Notes under the pieces: generated by a model | Seen by the model: only the letters and a program-made list of their open reading frames with translations | Databases searched by the model: none | What the model was told of the DNA's origin: nothing | NCBI GenBank assembly: GCA_020199775.1 | Contig: JAIVJZ010000010.1 | Location: forward strand, 1 to 64,000 | Length of the DNA stretch: 64,000 nucleotides | DNA from: Acidobacteriota bacterium | Lineage (GTDB): Bacteria; Acidobacteriota; Blastocatellia; Pyrinomonadales; Pyrinomonadaceae | Direction of reading: 5' to 3' | Part shown: positions 26,974 through 36,004 of the stretch, one piece after another | Numbering within the stretch: the stretch's first letter is position 1 | Layout: the number at the start of each line of letters is the position of its first letter | Made by a program: the position numbers and the translations under genes

Positions 26974-28443
26974 ATGCTGTTCATCCAAAGCAACAGTCTG
27001 GCGCACACACTCGACGAGGGCGCACGCCTGCGCCTGCTCGACGCGCTTGAGGCGAGGGAACTCGCCCCGCTCGTCCGCGCGGCGCGGCGTCGCTGTTTCG
27101 AGTTGCTCGCGGCGGGCATCGGGGATGCGGCGGCGGTCAAAGCGGCGGTCGCGGAGTTTGAGCGCGAGTGCGCGGCGCGGCGCAAGGCGTCGATCAAGAC
27201 GACGAAGGATGTTGCGGCCTACACGCCCGGAGAGATTTTCTGCGCGGGCGACTGCGTGCTCTTCGTCGTCTTCGGCGCGGGCGCGGACGAAGGCTTGACG
27301 ACGGGCATCGTCTACAGCGTGGATACCAAAGAGCCTCTGACGAAACTCGACCGCTTCTGCCGCGACGTGCGCGAGGCGTTGATTAAGACGGAGAGGAAAG
27401 GGGCGGGCGCGGGCGACGAGTTGTTCGAGTTGCCGTGCTGGAAGACGCGCGCGTCGCGTGCGCCGCAAGGGCTGGCGCGCTTCATGGCGATTCAACCGAC
27501 GGACTTCGCCGTCGCCGCGAAGTTGAAGGGCGGCGCGCGCGAGTTCGTGCGCGCCTCCGAGTTGATGGAGGAACGGACGGTGCGCCAGTTTTTGCGGCGC
27601 GTGCAGGAGATGCGCCGCGAGGGCTATTCGCCGCGCCGCCTGTTCGCAGAGGCGGCGACGCTCCGGGGCGGCGTCTCCCTCGAACGGATGCTGGACGCCG
27701 GGCTGCTCGAACGCGAGGTGCGCGTCAGTTGCCGCAAATCCGGCCACGCCCTGTTCGACCTGCCCACGCCCGATTCGCTCGCGGCCATCACGATCAGCAA
27801 AGCGAAGTGCAGCCTGTGCGCCGCGCCCGTCGCGGACGAGGTGATCGAAGAGACCATCAACCCGACGCGGCTCGCCGTGTCGCTGCTCGAAGACGGCGGC
27901 TGGTTGAACAATCGCGTCTACAAGATCATACGCTCGCTCGGCGTGCCCGACAGCGAGATCGCCACCGGCCCGCCTTCCACGCACGGCGAGTCGTACCTCG
28001 CCGCCGACGTGTGCGGCAACTCTTACCTCTTCGTCACGAAGGACGGAGATTTGACGCCCGCCTGCGCGCGCCGCGTCGTCGAGACCGTGGCCGAGACGGA
28101 GACGACGCACCTCGTCGTCGTCACAAACGGCACGGTCGAGGACGAGGGACGATTGCGGCTCTACGAGTTTGCGTGGCGGCGCGCGCGCGGCGGTCAGGAT
28201 TTAGACACGACGCTCATCGAAGGTCTGGACGGCGCGCGCCGCGAGATCGAACACTCCTTCGAGCGCGCCCTTCATCGCCAACTCTCCCGCCAACTTTTCT
28301 CCCTCGACGCCGCGCTCGGTTTCAGCGCGAGCAATTTTGTGCTCGACTGGTTCAAGCTGACGAACGCCGACGGCGCGGGCAAGCGCGCGTCGAACGTTCT
28401 CGTCCCCCTCTTCCCGGACATCGATCAACGCGTCGCGTCCTGA
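26974..28443 (+). CDS. Protein of unknown function with possible zinc site
   Basis: A 489-aa cytoplasmic protein, ATG 26974 preceded by GGGCGGAGATAG. The N-terminal 90 residues are helical and Arg-rich. A strand-rich part (EIFCAGDCVLFVVFGAGADE) follows, then a helical region and a possible zinc knuckle CRKSGHALFDLP...CSLC around residues 255-285. After that comes a domain with EETINPTRLAVSLLEDGGWL. The C-terminal third has alternating strands and helices (TTHLVVVTNGTVEDEGRLRL), which suggests a nuclease- or nucleotide-binding-like fold, but no catalytic motif stands out. It follows the DUF4388 gene by 70 bases on the same strand. Family not recognised. Confidence 0.7.
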   Translation: MLFIQSNSLAHTLDEGARLRLLDALEARELAPLVRAARRRCFELLAAGIGDAAAVKAAVAEFERECAARRKASIKTTKDVAAYTPGEIFCAGDCVLFVVFGAGADEGLTTGIVYSVDTKEPLTKLDRFCRDVREALIKTERKGAGAGDELFELPCWKTRASRAPQGLARFMAIQPTDFAVAAKLKGGAREFVRASELMEERTVRQFLRRVQEMRREGYSPRRLFAEAATLRGGVSLERMLDAGLLEREVRVSCRKSGHALFDLPTPDSLAAITISKAKCSLCAAPVADEVIEETINPTRLAVSLLEDGGWLNNRVYKIIRSLGVPDSEIATGPPSTHGESYLAADVCGNSYLFVTKDGDLTPACARRVVETVAETETTHLVVVTNGTVEDEGRLRLYEFAWRRARGGQDLDTTLIEGLDGARREIEHSFERALHRQLSRQLFSLDAALGFSASNFVLDWFKLTNADGAGKRASNVLVPLFPDIDQRVAS

Positions 28444-28483
28444 CGTTAGCATCTAACGCCGCTTCTCAATTCAAAATAAGATT

Positions 28484-28580
28484 CACCACAGAGTGGGCGC
28501 AGAGAAAAACATTCATGATCTCAAATTTGAGATTTGAAATTCTTGATCTCTGTGCTCCCTCCGTGTCTGCGGTGGTGAGA
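28484..28580. repeat. Palindromic period-7 element (CACAGAG/TTTGAGA type) between convergent genes
   Basis: CACCACAGAGTGGGCGCAGAGA on the left faces CTCTGTGCTCCC ... CTGCGGTGGTGAG on the right as an imperfect inverted repeat. The centre contains ATTTGAGATTTGAAATT, another 7-base tandem. It lies between the stops of a plus-strand and a minus-strand gene, so a terminator role is plausible. Confidence 0.6.
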
Positions 28581-28625
28581 GTTTTTATTTCCTTACCATT
28601 CGTGAACTGCCGCTCCTGCACATCT

Positions 28626-29642
28626 CTAACTCGCTCGTTTCGCGCGTGCGCGCCGGTCGGCTTGTGCGGGCGGCGTCTCGCGTTCGAGCTTCCAGCGGAA
28701 GCCGGTCTTGGTCGGCGCGGCGAACATCTCCTTGAAATGTTCCTCGAAGTAGCGGCCCATGTGCGGGCGGTTGCCGTCAACGTCCGCGAAGCCGTATTCG
28801 TCGGAGAGCGTCCAAGAGCCGTAGACGCCGCCGGACTTGCTCATCACACGCGGATCGGCGGCGAGCGCGGCGACCGCGCGCCCGACGAAGCAGGGAGTCT
28901 CCGAGGCGTCGAAGCCGAACTTCTTCGCTTCCGGGTTCGTCTCGGCCACCTCGCGCCAGTTCTCCTCGCTCGCGCCGAAGTGATCGAGCATCCATTCCGT
29001 GCGCATGAAGCCGGGCGAGACGGCGAGGGCGGCGATCTTCTTCGGCGCGAGTTCCTCGGCCAACGCGTAGGCCAGACGGATCGTCGAGACCTTGACCAGA
29101 TCGAAGAAGAAGCTGCCGCGATAGCCGACGCCGTCGCCGTCCGTGATGCAGACGATGAGGCCGTTCTTCGGCTTGCGCTCGCACATCAGCGCGGCGGCAT
29201 GGTGGCTCGTGATGATGTGCGCGAAAAGTTCGGTGCTGAGCCAGCGCAGGCCACGGTCGAGCGGCTGTTTCCAGAAAGGCTTCCACTCGGCCTGCGTGTC
29301 GCCGCCGAGGACGTTGACGAGAATGTCGAGCCGCCCCTGTTCGGCTTTAACTTTTTCAAACAGGGCGACGACCTGCGCCTCGTCCGTGTGATCGACGCGC
29401 GCGTGTATCCCACGGCCGCCGCGCGCCGACACCATCTCCGCCGTCTCTTCAATGGTCTCGGTGCGCCCCTTGTGGACGCCCGACGCGGGCGGCGCGGCGC
29501 CCACGCTGCGACCCGTGCAATAGACGAGCGCGCCCGCCTCGCCCAACATCAGAGCGATGCCGCGCCCCGCGCCGCGCGTCGCCCCGGCGACGAGCGCGAT
29601 CCTGCCCGCTAAAGGTTTTTTCGCCGTCTTGCCGGCTTTCAT
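28626..29642 (-). CDS. Short-chain dehydrogenase/reductase, catalytic Tyr replaced by Phe
   Basis: A 338-aa SDR-family protein. The Rossmann nucleotide loop GATRGAGRG near residue 20 and the segment LDILVNVLGG (in place of the classic NNAG) are present. At the active site the usual YxxxK reads FFFDLVK, so the catalytic lysine is kept but the tyrosine is phenylalanine. I checked the codon: it is TTC on the minus strand. Catalysis may therefore be weak, use another tyrosine, or be lost. The chain has a C-terminal extension of about 50 residues beyond the normal SDR core. ATG 29642 has GAGAGG upstream. It is divergent from a WYL regulator with a shared operator-like palindrome, a common arrangement for regulated oxidoreductases. 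Confidence 0.85.
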   Translation of the reverse strand: MKAGKTAKKPLAGRIALVAGATRGAGRGIALMLGEAGALVYCTGRSVGAAPPASGVHKGRTETIEETAEMVSARGGRGIHARVDHTDEAQVVALFEKVKAEQGRLDILVNVLGGDTQAEWKPFWKQPLDRGLRWLSTELFAHIITSHHAAALMCERKPKNGLIVCITDGDGVGYRGSFFFDLVKVSTIRLAYALAEELAPKKIAALAVSPGFMRTEWMLDHFGASEENWREVAETNPEAKKFGFDASETPCFVGRAVAALAADPRVMSKSGGVYGSWTLSDEYGFADVDGNRPHMGRYFEEHFKEMFAAPTKTGFRWKLERETPPAQADRRARAKRAS

Positions 29643-29746
29643 AGTTTCGCCTCTCTTCGTCCGGCCTGCTCCAAACCGGATTTGTCGTCTACGCCTTTAA
29701 TTCGTTCCCGTCCCGCGCGCGATAAATTCACGATACGCGTAGATTG

Positions 29747-29762
29747 TTGACACCCTCTGTCA
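29747..29762 (+). promoter_or_regulatory. Palindromic operator overlapping a -35-like box
   Basis: TTGACACCCTCTGTCA contains TGACA and TGTCA as a perfect inverted repeat with a five-base centre. It lies in the gap between the divergent SDR and WYL genes, about 80 bases before the WYL start. TTGACA doubles as a -35 hexamer, with a GATAAA-like -10 at 29772 (spacing of 19, somewhat long). Autoregulation by the WYL protein is inferred. Confidence 0.6.
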
Positions 29763-29842
29763 TATTCGTGAGATAAAATCACGCGTGGTTTTCGGGTCGG
29801 GCGGGGGTTTTTAATTCGCGGGAGAGAAGGCGGACGAACGAG

Positions 29843-30823
29843 ATGCGCGCGGATCGACTGTTTTCAATCGTGCTGTTGCTGCAATCGCACCAGCAGTTGA
29901 CCGCCAGAGATTTGGCCGGGCGTCTGGAGGTTTCCGCGCGGACGATTCACCGCGACATGGAAGCTCTGAGCGGCGCGGGCATCCCCGTGGTCGCGGAGCG
30001 CGGCACGGGCGGCGGGTGGTCTCTGCTCGGCGAGTATCGCACGAACCTGACGGGGTTGAACGAGGCGGAGATTCAGTCGCTGTTCGTCATCAAGCCGTCG
30101 CGCCTGCTGGCCGATTTGAATCTGGAGAAGGCCGCCGAGGGGGCGTTTTTGAAACTGCTGGCCGCGCTGCCTTCCGTCTTCCGGCGCGGGGCGGAGTACG
30201 CGCGCCGACGCATTTACGTGGACGTGACGGGCTGGAATCGCGCGGAGGAATCCGTGCCGCACCTGCACCGTTTGCAGGAGGCGATCTGGCAGGAGCGGCG
30301 CGTGCGCCTGCGCTACGCGCGGGGCGATTGCGAGGCCGTCGAACGACTGGCCGACCCGCTCGGTCTGGTGGCGAAGGGGAGCGTCTGGTATCTGGTCGCG
30401 GCGGTCGAAGGGAAGACGCGCAGCTACCGCGTCTCGTGCATCGAGGGCGTCGAGGTGTTGGACGAGCCGTGTCGTCGCCCGCCGGATTTCGATCTGGCGG
30501 CGTTCTGGGAAGAGTCCGCGGCCGAGTATCGCGCGCACCTGCCGAGCTACCGCGCGCGCGTGCGTGTGCGCCGTGAGGTCGTGGCGCGGATGCCTTACGC
30601 GGGCAGGTTCGCGCGAATTGAGCGGACGGGTGAGCCGGACGAGGATGGCTGGGTTGAGGTCTGGCTCAGGTTCGACGTGGAAGAGATGGCTTGCGAGTAC
30701 GCGCTCGGTTTCGGCACGCAGTTGGAAGTGCTGGAGCCGGCGGCGTTGCGCGAGCGAGTCTTAGCGGCCGCGCGCAGCGTCGCGGATTTTTACACGCGGA
30801 ACGCGCCGCTACATGAGGGATGA
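29843..30823 (+). CDS. HTH/WYL-domain transcriptional regulator (YafY-type)
   Basis: A 326-aa protein with an N-terminal winged HTH (LTARDLAGRLEVSARTIHRD) and a WYL ligand-binding domain from about residue 140. The core reads LADPLGLVAKGSVWYLVAAV followed by YRVSCIEGVEVLD. A WCX-like C-terminal domain follows. The WYL triad appears as WYL in SVWYLVA. Such regulators bind small molecules or nucleic acid through WYL and often control a divergent enzyme gene, here the SDR. ATG 29843 lies in good context with GGGAGAGAAGG upstream. The last codons run into a period-7 repeat: the stop TGA is part of GGGATGAGGG. Confidence 0.93.
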   Translation: MRADRLFSIVLLLQSHQQLTARDLAGRLEVSARTIHRDMEALSGAGIPVVAERGTGGGWSLLGEYRTNLTGLNEAEIQSLFVIKPSRLLADLNLEKAAEGAFLKLLAALPSVFRRGAEYARRRIYVDVTGWNRAEESVPHLHRLQEAIWQERRVRLRYARGDCEAVERLADPLGLVAKGSVWYLVAAVEGKTRSYRVSCIEGVEVLDEPCRRPPDFDLAAFWEESAAEYRAHLPSYRARVRVRREVVARMPYAGRFARIERTGEPDEDGWVEVWLRFDVEEMACEYALGFGTQLEVLEPAALRERVLAAARSVADFYTRNAPLHEG

Positions 30824-30910
30824 GGGCAGAGGGATGAGAGATGAATTAAGCGAAGCATTCAATCGCTTGAACGCTTTCATTCATCCCTCATCCCTCTGCC
30901 CTCATCCCTG
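30812..30910. repeat. Period-7 palindromic element (GATGAGG type) overlapping a gene end
   Basis: A perfect 23-bp stem forms between 30816-30838 and 30887-30909, built from the words GATGAGG, GCAGAGG and GATGAGA, with partial pairing continuing inward. The left arm overlaps the last four codons of the WYL gene, and the right arm ends three bases from the pilT stop. A terminator for both convergent genes is plausible. Confidence 0.85.
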
Positions 30911-30913
30911 CTT

Positions 30914-32038
30914 TTAGATGTTGCTCATGCTGACGATCTGCTCTTTCGCCTGATCGCTCGTGGTGCAGATGCCGGAGACGCGCAGGCGGAACTCGTCCGG
31001 GTTCGACGCGCCGCGCAGGGCTTCTTCCAACGTGATGAGACCGGACTGGAAGAGATTGAAGAGCGATTGATCGAAAGTCTGCATGCCGTACTGGGATGTC
31101 CCGGCGGCGATGGCGTCGCGGACGAGCGAAGTCTTTTCTTCGTTGGCGATGTAGTCGCGGATCGTCCCCGTAGAGACCATGATCTCGGCGGCGGGCACGC
31201 GCCCCACGCCGTTCGCGGCGCGCACGAGGCGCATCGAGATGACGGCGCGAAGTATCCCCGCGAGTTGCAGGCGGACGCTCTTTTGCTGGTGCGGCGGGAA
31301 GGACGAGACGATGCGCGTGACGGTCTCGGTCGCGTCGAGCGTGTGGAGCGTGGAGAGGACGAGGTGGCCGGTTTCGGCGGCGGTCAAAGCGGTCTCAATC
31401 GTCTCGTGGTCGCGCATTTCGCCGACGAGGATCACGTCCGGGTCTTGACGCAGCGCGCCGCGCAGGGCTTCGGCGAACGAGCGCGTGTCCACGTCAACTT
31501 CGCGTTGCGAGATGAAAGATTTTTTGTCGCGGTGGAGAAACTCTATCGGGTCTTCGATGGTGACGATGTGGCCGCCGCGCGTGGAGTTGATGTAGTCGAT
31601 GAGGGCGGCGAGCGTCGAAGATTTACCGGAGCCAGTCGCGCCGGTGACGAGGATGAGGCCGCGCTGTTCCGACGCGATCTGTTCGACGGCGGGCGGCAGG
31701 CCGAGATCGGACATGGTGCGCACGCGGTCGGGGATGACGCGCAAGACCATGCTCACCGTGCCGCGTTGCTGGAAGACGTTGGCGCGGAAACGCCCGACGC
31801 CCGACAGCCCGTAGGCGATGTCAACTTCCGAGGTCTCTTTGAATCGTTGCTTCTGCCGGTTCGACATGATCGAAAAAGCCATGTCGAGCGTGTCGTCCTG
31901 CGTCAGGCGCGACGAGTTGGTGACGGGTTTCAACTCGCCGTCGACGCGCATGACCGGGAACGAACCGGCCTTGATGTGCAGGTCGGACGCGCCGCACACG
32001 GTCGCGCCCCGCAGGAGATCGTCAATCTTGACTACCAT
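30914..32038 (-). CDS. pilT: Type IV pilus retraction ATPase PilT
   Basis: A 374-aa hexameric ATPase that depolymerises type IV pili and drives twitching motility. The Walker A motif GATGSGKS lies near residue 131. Also present are the Asp-box and Walker B region (RGALRQDPDVILVGEMRDHE) and the His-box (GHLVLSTLHTLDA). The N-terminal PAS-like part begins DDLLRGATVCGASDLHIKAG, as expected, and ATG 32038 is the natural start. No other pil gene is in the window. PilT and PilU cannot be fully separated, but the length and motifs favour PilT. Confidence 0.95.
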   Translation of the reverse strand: MVVKIDDLLRGATVCGASDLHIKAGSFPVMRVDGELKPVTNSSRLTQDDTLDMAFSIMSNRQKQRFKETSEVDIAYGLSGVGRFRANVFQQRGTVSMVLRVIPDRVRTMSDLGLPPAVEQIASEQRGLILVTGATGSGKSSTLAALIDYINSTRGGHIVTIEDPIEFLHRDKKSFISQREVDVDTRSFAEALRGALRQDPDVILVGEMRDHETIETALTAAETGHLVLSTLHTLDATETVTRIVSSFPPHQQKSVRLQLAGILRAVISMRLVRAANGVGRVPAAEIMVSTGTIRDYIANEEKTSLVRDAIAAGTSQYGMQTFDQSLFNLFQSGLITLEEALRGASNPDEFRLRVSGICTTSDQAKEQIVSMSNI

Positions 32039-32287
32039 AAAAATGAGTTAGAAAAAAACTTTCGTCGAATCGAATCCGAGAGTGCAACGGGCGCGGATCG
32101 AGGTGCGGATCAATCAGCGGAAACACGGAGCAAGGCTTTGGGCTAAAAGGTTGAAGACGTTTGGCAGGCTCGCGGGTTGATGGGGAAGGAGTTGCGGCAC
32201 GGGAAAGATTAGCAACCCGAAGACGCCGAATTCATACTAGCGAACGGTGGGGGGCGCGTCAATGAATATCTACCGGCCGAGTATCAG

Positions 32288-32355
32288 GGAATGCGAAATG
32301 CGGGTTAAAAGGCAGAACGGCTGTCGGCGCGTCCGCTTTTTAACCCGCATTCCGC
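32288..32355 (-). terminator. Hairpin after ilvE, with period-7 arms
   Basis: AATGCGGGTTAAAA (32297-32310) pairs perfectly with 32338-32351, and the left arm begins with GGAATGC and GAAATGC in tandem. It lies just after the ilvE stop in the roughly 335-base gap before pilT on the same strand. I see no gene in the rest of this gap. Confidence 0.7.
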
Positions 32356-32374
32356 GTGCAAAAATCCGCAATCG

Positions 32375-33469
32375 TTATTCGGTGCCGACGGTGAGGAAAC
32401 TCTGGGAGATTTCCGCTTCCGTCGCGTTCGGCGTCGCCGGGAGAGCCTTGCCCGCCGCGCCGTTGCGGTGGCCGTTATTCTCCGGCGCGCCCGATTTCAT
32501 CTCCTTGACGTAAGTGAGCCAATCGCCCGGCGCGTCGCGCTCGCCCTTGGTGATCTCGAAGTAGGCTTGCTGGATGCGCTCGGTGATGTCGCCGCGCGTG
32601 CCCGTGCCGATCTTGATCTTATCGACGGAGCGAATCGGCGTCACTTCGGCGGCCGTGCCGGTGAAGAACAGTTCGTCGGCGACGTAGAGGGCGGCGCGTT
32701 GGAGCCCGGTCTCGGCGACGGGGATGTCGAGTTCGCGGCAAATCTGGATCACGCTGTCGCGCGTGATGCCCGGCAAGATCGAAGACGAGAGCGGCGGCGT
32801 GATCACGCGTCCGTCGTGGACGAGGAAGATGTTCTCGCCCGAACCTTCCGAGACGAAGCCCCGGTCGTCGAGCGCGATGCCTTCCGAGTAGCCGTTCTTG
32901 ATCGCCTCCATCTTGATCAGTTGCGAGTTCATGTAGTTCGCGCCGGACTTCGCCATCGCGGGCATCGAGTTCGGCGACAGCCGGTTCCAAGAGGAGACGC
33001 ACACGTCCACGCCCTCTTCAATCGCTTCGTCGCCGAGGTACTTGCCCCAGTCCCACGCGCCGATGTAGCAGACGAGCGGGTTCGGGAACGGGTTGACGCC
33101 GAAGGCCGGGCGCGCTTCGTCAAGACTGCGGAAGATGATGGGACGCAGGTAACACTGTTCGAGCCCGCCGCGCTGCACGAGTTCGACGGCCGCGTCGCAC
33201 AGTTGGTCGAGCGTCCACTCGTGATCCATGCGGTAGATTTTCGCCGAGTTCATCAGGCGGCGCATGTGCTCGCGCAGGCGGAAGATGGCCGGGCCGCGTT
33301 TGGTGTCGTAACAGCGAATGCCTTCAAAGACGCTTGAGCCGTAGTGCAACACGTGCGACATCACGTGGACGCGCGCGTCGTCCCACTTGATGAACTCACC
33401 GTTGTGCCAGATGACCGGATTGATGCGCGGCTTCTTTGCGTCTTTGGCGGGTGCGTCGTCTGCAAACAT
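32375..33469 (-). CDS. ilvE: Branched-chain amino acid aminotransferase
   Basis: A 364-aa class IV PLP aminotransferase that makes or degrades leucine, isoleucine and valine using glutamate/2-oxoglutarate. N-terminal signatures IWHNGEFIKWDDARVHVMSH and YGSSVFEGIRCY are typical. The PLP lysine lies in ANYMNSQLIKMEAIKNG near residue 185, and the phosphate-binding GVDVCVSSW and ITPPLSSSILPGITRDS segments follow. The first 15 residues (MFADDAPAKDAKKPR) and last 35 extend slightly beyond the usual 305-310 aa. The gene is monocistronic, divergent from the dipeptidase, and followed by a hairpin. Confidence 0.95.
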   Translation of the reverse strand: MFADDAPAKDAKKPRINPVIWHNGEFIKWDDARVHVMSHVLHYGSSVFEGIRCYDTKRGPAIFRLREHMRRLMNSAKIYRMDHEWTLDQLCDAAVELVQRGGLEQCYLRPIIFRSLDEARPAFGVNPFPNPLVCYIGAWDWGKYLGDEAIEEGVDVCVSSWNRLSPNSMPAMAKSGANYMNSQLIKMEAIKNGYSEGIALDDRGFVSEGSGENIFLVHDGRVITPPLSSSILPGITRDSVIQICRELDIPVAETGLQRAALYVADELFFTGTAAEVTPIRSVDKIKIGTGTRGDITERIQQAYFEITKGERDAPGDWLTYVKEMKSGAPENNGHRNGAAGKALPATPNATEAEISQSFLTVGTE

Positions 33470-33740
33470 TGATTCGCTCCTTTTTCGTCTCCGCCGTTGT
33501 GGTAGCCGGTGGCGAAATTAAAATTCGGATGATTCCATTATCGAAAATGGATTTGTGGAAACCGTGTCCAAGTCGTGGCAATTACGCGCGGCAGATTAAA
33601 CCGCACAATAGCAAGAAACCGGCGCGGCTTGCAAGCGCGCCCCCTTGCTTCTTTTCGCCCGCGCGACATACCATCTTTGTTGTCTTTATAAACATTGGTT
33701 AGAGACGAGATTCCGCGCCGGGCGACGAACGGGACGAGCG

Positions 33741-35048
33741 ATGCCAGACCGACGAATAAGTGTCATGCTGCCGGCTCTCGCGCTCGCCGCGGTCGTCACG
33801 TTCGCCACGTTCGCACTCGAAGGTTGCCGCATGTCGCAAAACTCAGACGCCCCGACACAACCCGTCGCCACTTCCCAAGTCAAAGGCGGCGGCGACGACC
33901 CGCGCTCAATGCACGCGCGCGCCATTCTCATCGACATGCACGCCGACACCGTGCAGCGCATGATTGACGAAGGCGCGGACATTAACACGCGCCTCGCAGA
34001 CGGCCACCTCGACGCGCCGCGCATGAAGGAAGGCGGGCTCGACGCGCAGTTCTTCTCCATCTGGGTCGAGCCGCAATACTTCGGCGGGGGCGGGAAGTCC
34101 GCCGTCGAGCGCGCGGACAAACAGATCGCGGCCGTGCGCGCGCTCGCCGAACAGCACCCGGAGACGTGGGAACTGGCGACGACCGCCGCGGACATTCGAC
34201 GCATTGCCGCCGCCGGGCGACTCGCCGCGCTGATGGGTCTCGAAGGCGGCTACGCGATTGACGAGCGGCTGGAGAACGTGGAGAAGTATTATCGCCTCGG
34301 CGTGCGCTACATGTCGCCCGCGTGGTCTGTCTCTCTGAGTTGGGCCGGCTCGTCGGGCGACGCGGCGGGCGAGACGCGCGGCCTGAACGAGTTCGGGCGC
34401 GCCGTCATCCGCGAGATGAACCGCCTCGGCATCATGGTCGACGTGTCGCACGTCTCGGATCAAACATTCTGGGACATCGTCGAGACTTCCACGGAGCCAG
34501 TTATCGCCACACACTCCGGCGTCCGCTCAATCGTCAACGTCCCGCGCAACCTGACGGACGATCAACTGCGCGCGCTCGCACGCACGGGCGGCCTCTGCGC
34601 CGTCGTCTTCTACCCGCGCTTCATCGAGCCGGGTTGGCAGGAGGCGCAGGCGCGAGTTGACGCGGAGATCGCGCCGCTCGTCGCAGAGGCTTCACGCACG
34701 GCCAACGGCACGCCCGCGCAAAAGAAACTCGCGCGCGACCGCGTGCGCGAACGCGAATATGCGAAACGCCTGCCGCCCGTCTCCGTCGCGCGCGTCGTTG
34801 ACCACATCGATTACATCGTTAAACTCGTGGGCGTCGATCACGTCGGCGTCGGCTCCGACTTCGACGGCATCCAGTCAGTCCCGCACGACCTCTCGACCGT
34901 CGCAGACTTCCCGAACCTGACCGCCGAACTGCTCAGGCGCGGCTATTCGGAAAGCGACATCGACAAGATTCTCGGCGGCAACATGCTGCGCGTGATGGAA
35001 GAGGTGGAACGCCCGACGGGCGGTCAATCAGGGAGCACGGGGAAATAG
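33741..35048 (+). CDS. Membrane dipeptidase-family lipoprotein (peptidase M19)
   Basis: A 435-aa zinc-dependent dipeptidase. A lipoprotein signal peptide ends at LEGC, so the protein is probably anchored in the periplasm or outer membrane. The binuclear zinc ligands of the renal-dipeptidase family are visible: the HxD pair in IDMHADT, the bridging Glu in MGLEGGYAI, His in VDVSHVSD, His in THSGVR and Asp in GVGSDFDG. The substrates are probably dipeptides, including D-residues from peptidoglycan. ATG 33741 is chosen to place the signal peptide at the N-terminus. The stop overlaps the start region of nfo (TAG then A then ATG), suggesting one transcript. Confidence 0.93.
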   Translation: MPDRRISVMLPALALAAVVTFATFALEGCRMSQNSDAPTQPVATSQVKGGGDDPRSMHARAILIDMHADTVQRMIDEGADINTRLADGHLDAPRMKEGGLDAQFFSIWVEPQYFGGGGKSAVERADKQIAAVRALAEQHPETWELATTAADIRRIAAAGRLAALMGLEGGYAIDERLENVEKYYRLGVRYMSPAWSVSLSWAGSSGDAAGETRGLNEFGRAVIREMNRLGIMVDVSHVSDQTFWDIVETSTEPVIATHSGVRSIVNVPRNLTDDQLRALARTGGLCAVVFYPRFIEPGWQEAQARVDAEIAPLVAEASRTANGTPAQKKLARDRVREREYAKRLPPVSVARVVDHIDYIVKLVGVDHVGVGSDFDGIQSVPHDLSTVADFPNLTAELLRRGYSESDIDKILGGNMLRVMEEVERPTGGQSGSTGK

Positions 35049-35049
35049 A

Positions 35050-36004
35050 ATGGCCTCTCAAGTTCAGGGGGAAATTTCCCGCGCGCAAGCGCAGCAGACG
35101 CCGCGCATCGGTTTCCACGCGCCGATTGCGGGCGGCTTGCAGAACGCTTTACTTAAAGCGAAGTCGCTTCGCTGCGACACGGTGCAAATCTTTTCGCGCA
35201 ACCCGCGCGGCTGGAAAGCGAAAGAGTTGACGGGCGAAGAGGTGGAAACTTTCAAGCGCGTCCGGGGCGAGACGGGGATCGCGCCCGTCGTCATTCACGC
35301 CAACTATTTGATCAACCTCGCGGCCGCCGACGAAGTGATCCGCGAGAAGTCAGTCGCCTCGTTTCGCGAAGAGGTGGAGCGCGGCCTCGTGCTCGGCGCG
35401 GATTATCTGATCGTGCATCCGGGCAGCGCGGGGCGCGTGCGAGGTGGACGGCATCCGCACCTGCGCCGAGAGTTTGCGCGCCGCCTGCCGTGGCCTCGAC
35501 CTCTCCGCGTTTCGCGTGCTGCTCGAAAATACGGCGGGGCAGGGCGCGTGCATCGGGCATCGCTTCGAGCACCTGCGCGACATCATTGCCGCCTGCTCCG
35601 ACTTGAATCTCGGCGTCTGCTTCGACACCGCGCACGCCTTCACCGCCGGTTACGACCTCCGCGACGAAGACGGCCTCTCGGCCACCTTCGACGCGCTCGA
35701 ACGAAACGTCGGCACGGCGAACGTCCGCGCCGTTCACTTCAACGACTCGAAGGCCGATTACAACTCGCGCGTTGACCGGCACTGGCACATCGGCCTCGGC
35801 CACATCGGCCGCGAGCCGCTGGCGCGCGTCGCCGCGCACCCGAAACTCTCGCACGCCGCGTTCATCCTTGAAACGCCGCTCGACGAAATCGGCGACGACG
35901 AGCGCAACCTCGCGATGCTTCGCGCGTTTGTCTCGGACGAGCAGGCGGGCGACCCGTCGGGCGGCGAGAAAAGTTGTTCGACAAGTGGCGGCCTGTTGCG
36001 CTAA
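35050..36004 (+). pseudogene. nfo: Endonuclease IV (AP endonuclease), frame interrupted
   Basis: The reading frame starting at ATG 35050 encodes the first 130 residues of endonuclease IV (RIGFHAPIAGGLQNALLKAK ... IVHPGSAG). Near 35431-35440 it changes by one base, and the remainder continues in the next frame (DGIRTCAESLRAACRGLDLS) to TAA about 36004. All zinc ligands are present across the two frames: HAN, VHPGS, LLENTAGQG, FDTAHAF, DRHWHIGLGH and ILETP. Intact enzyme would cut DNA 5' to abasic sites in base-excision repair. Conservation of both halves suggests a recent mutation or a sequencing/assembly error rather than an old pseudogene. It follows the dipeptidase gene by one base. Confidence 0.85.
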
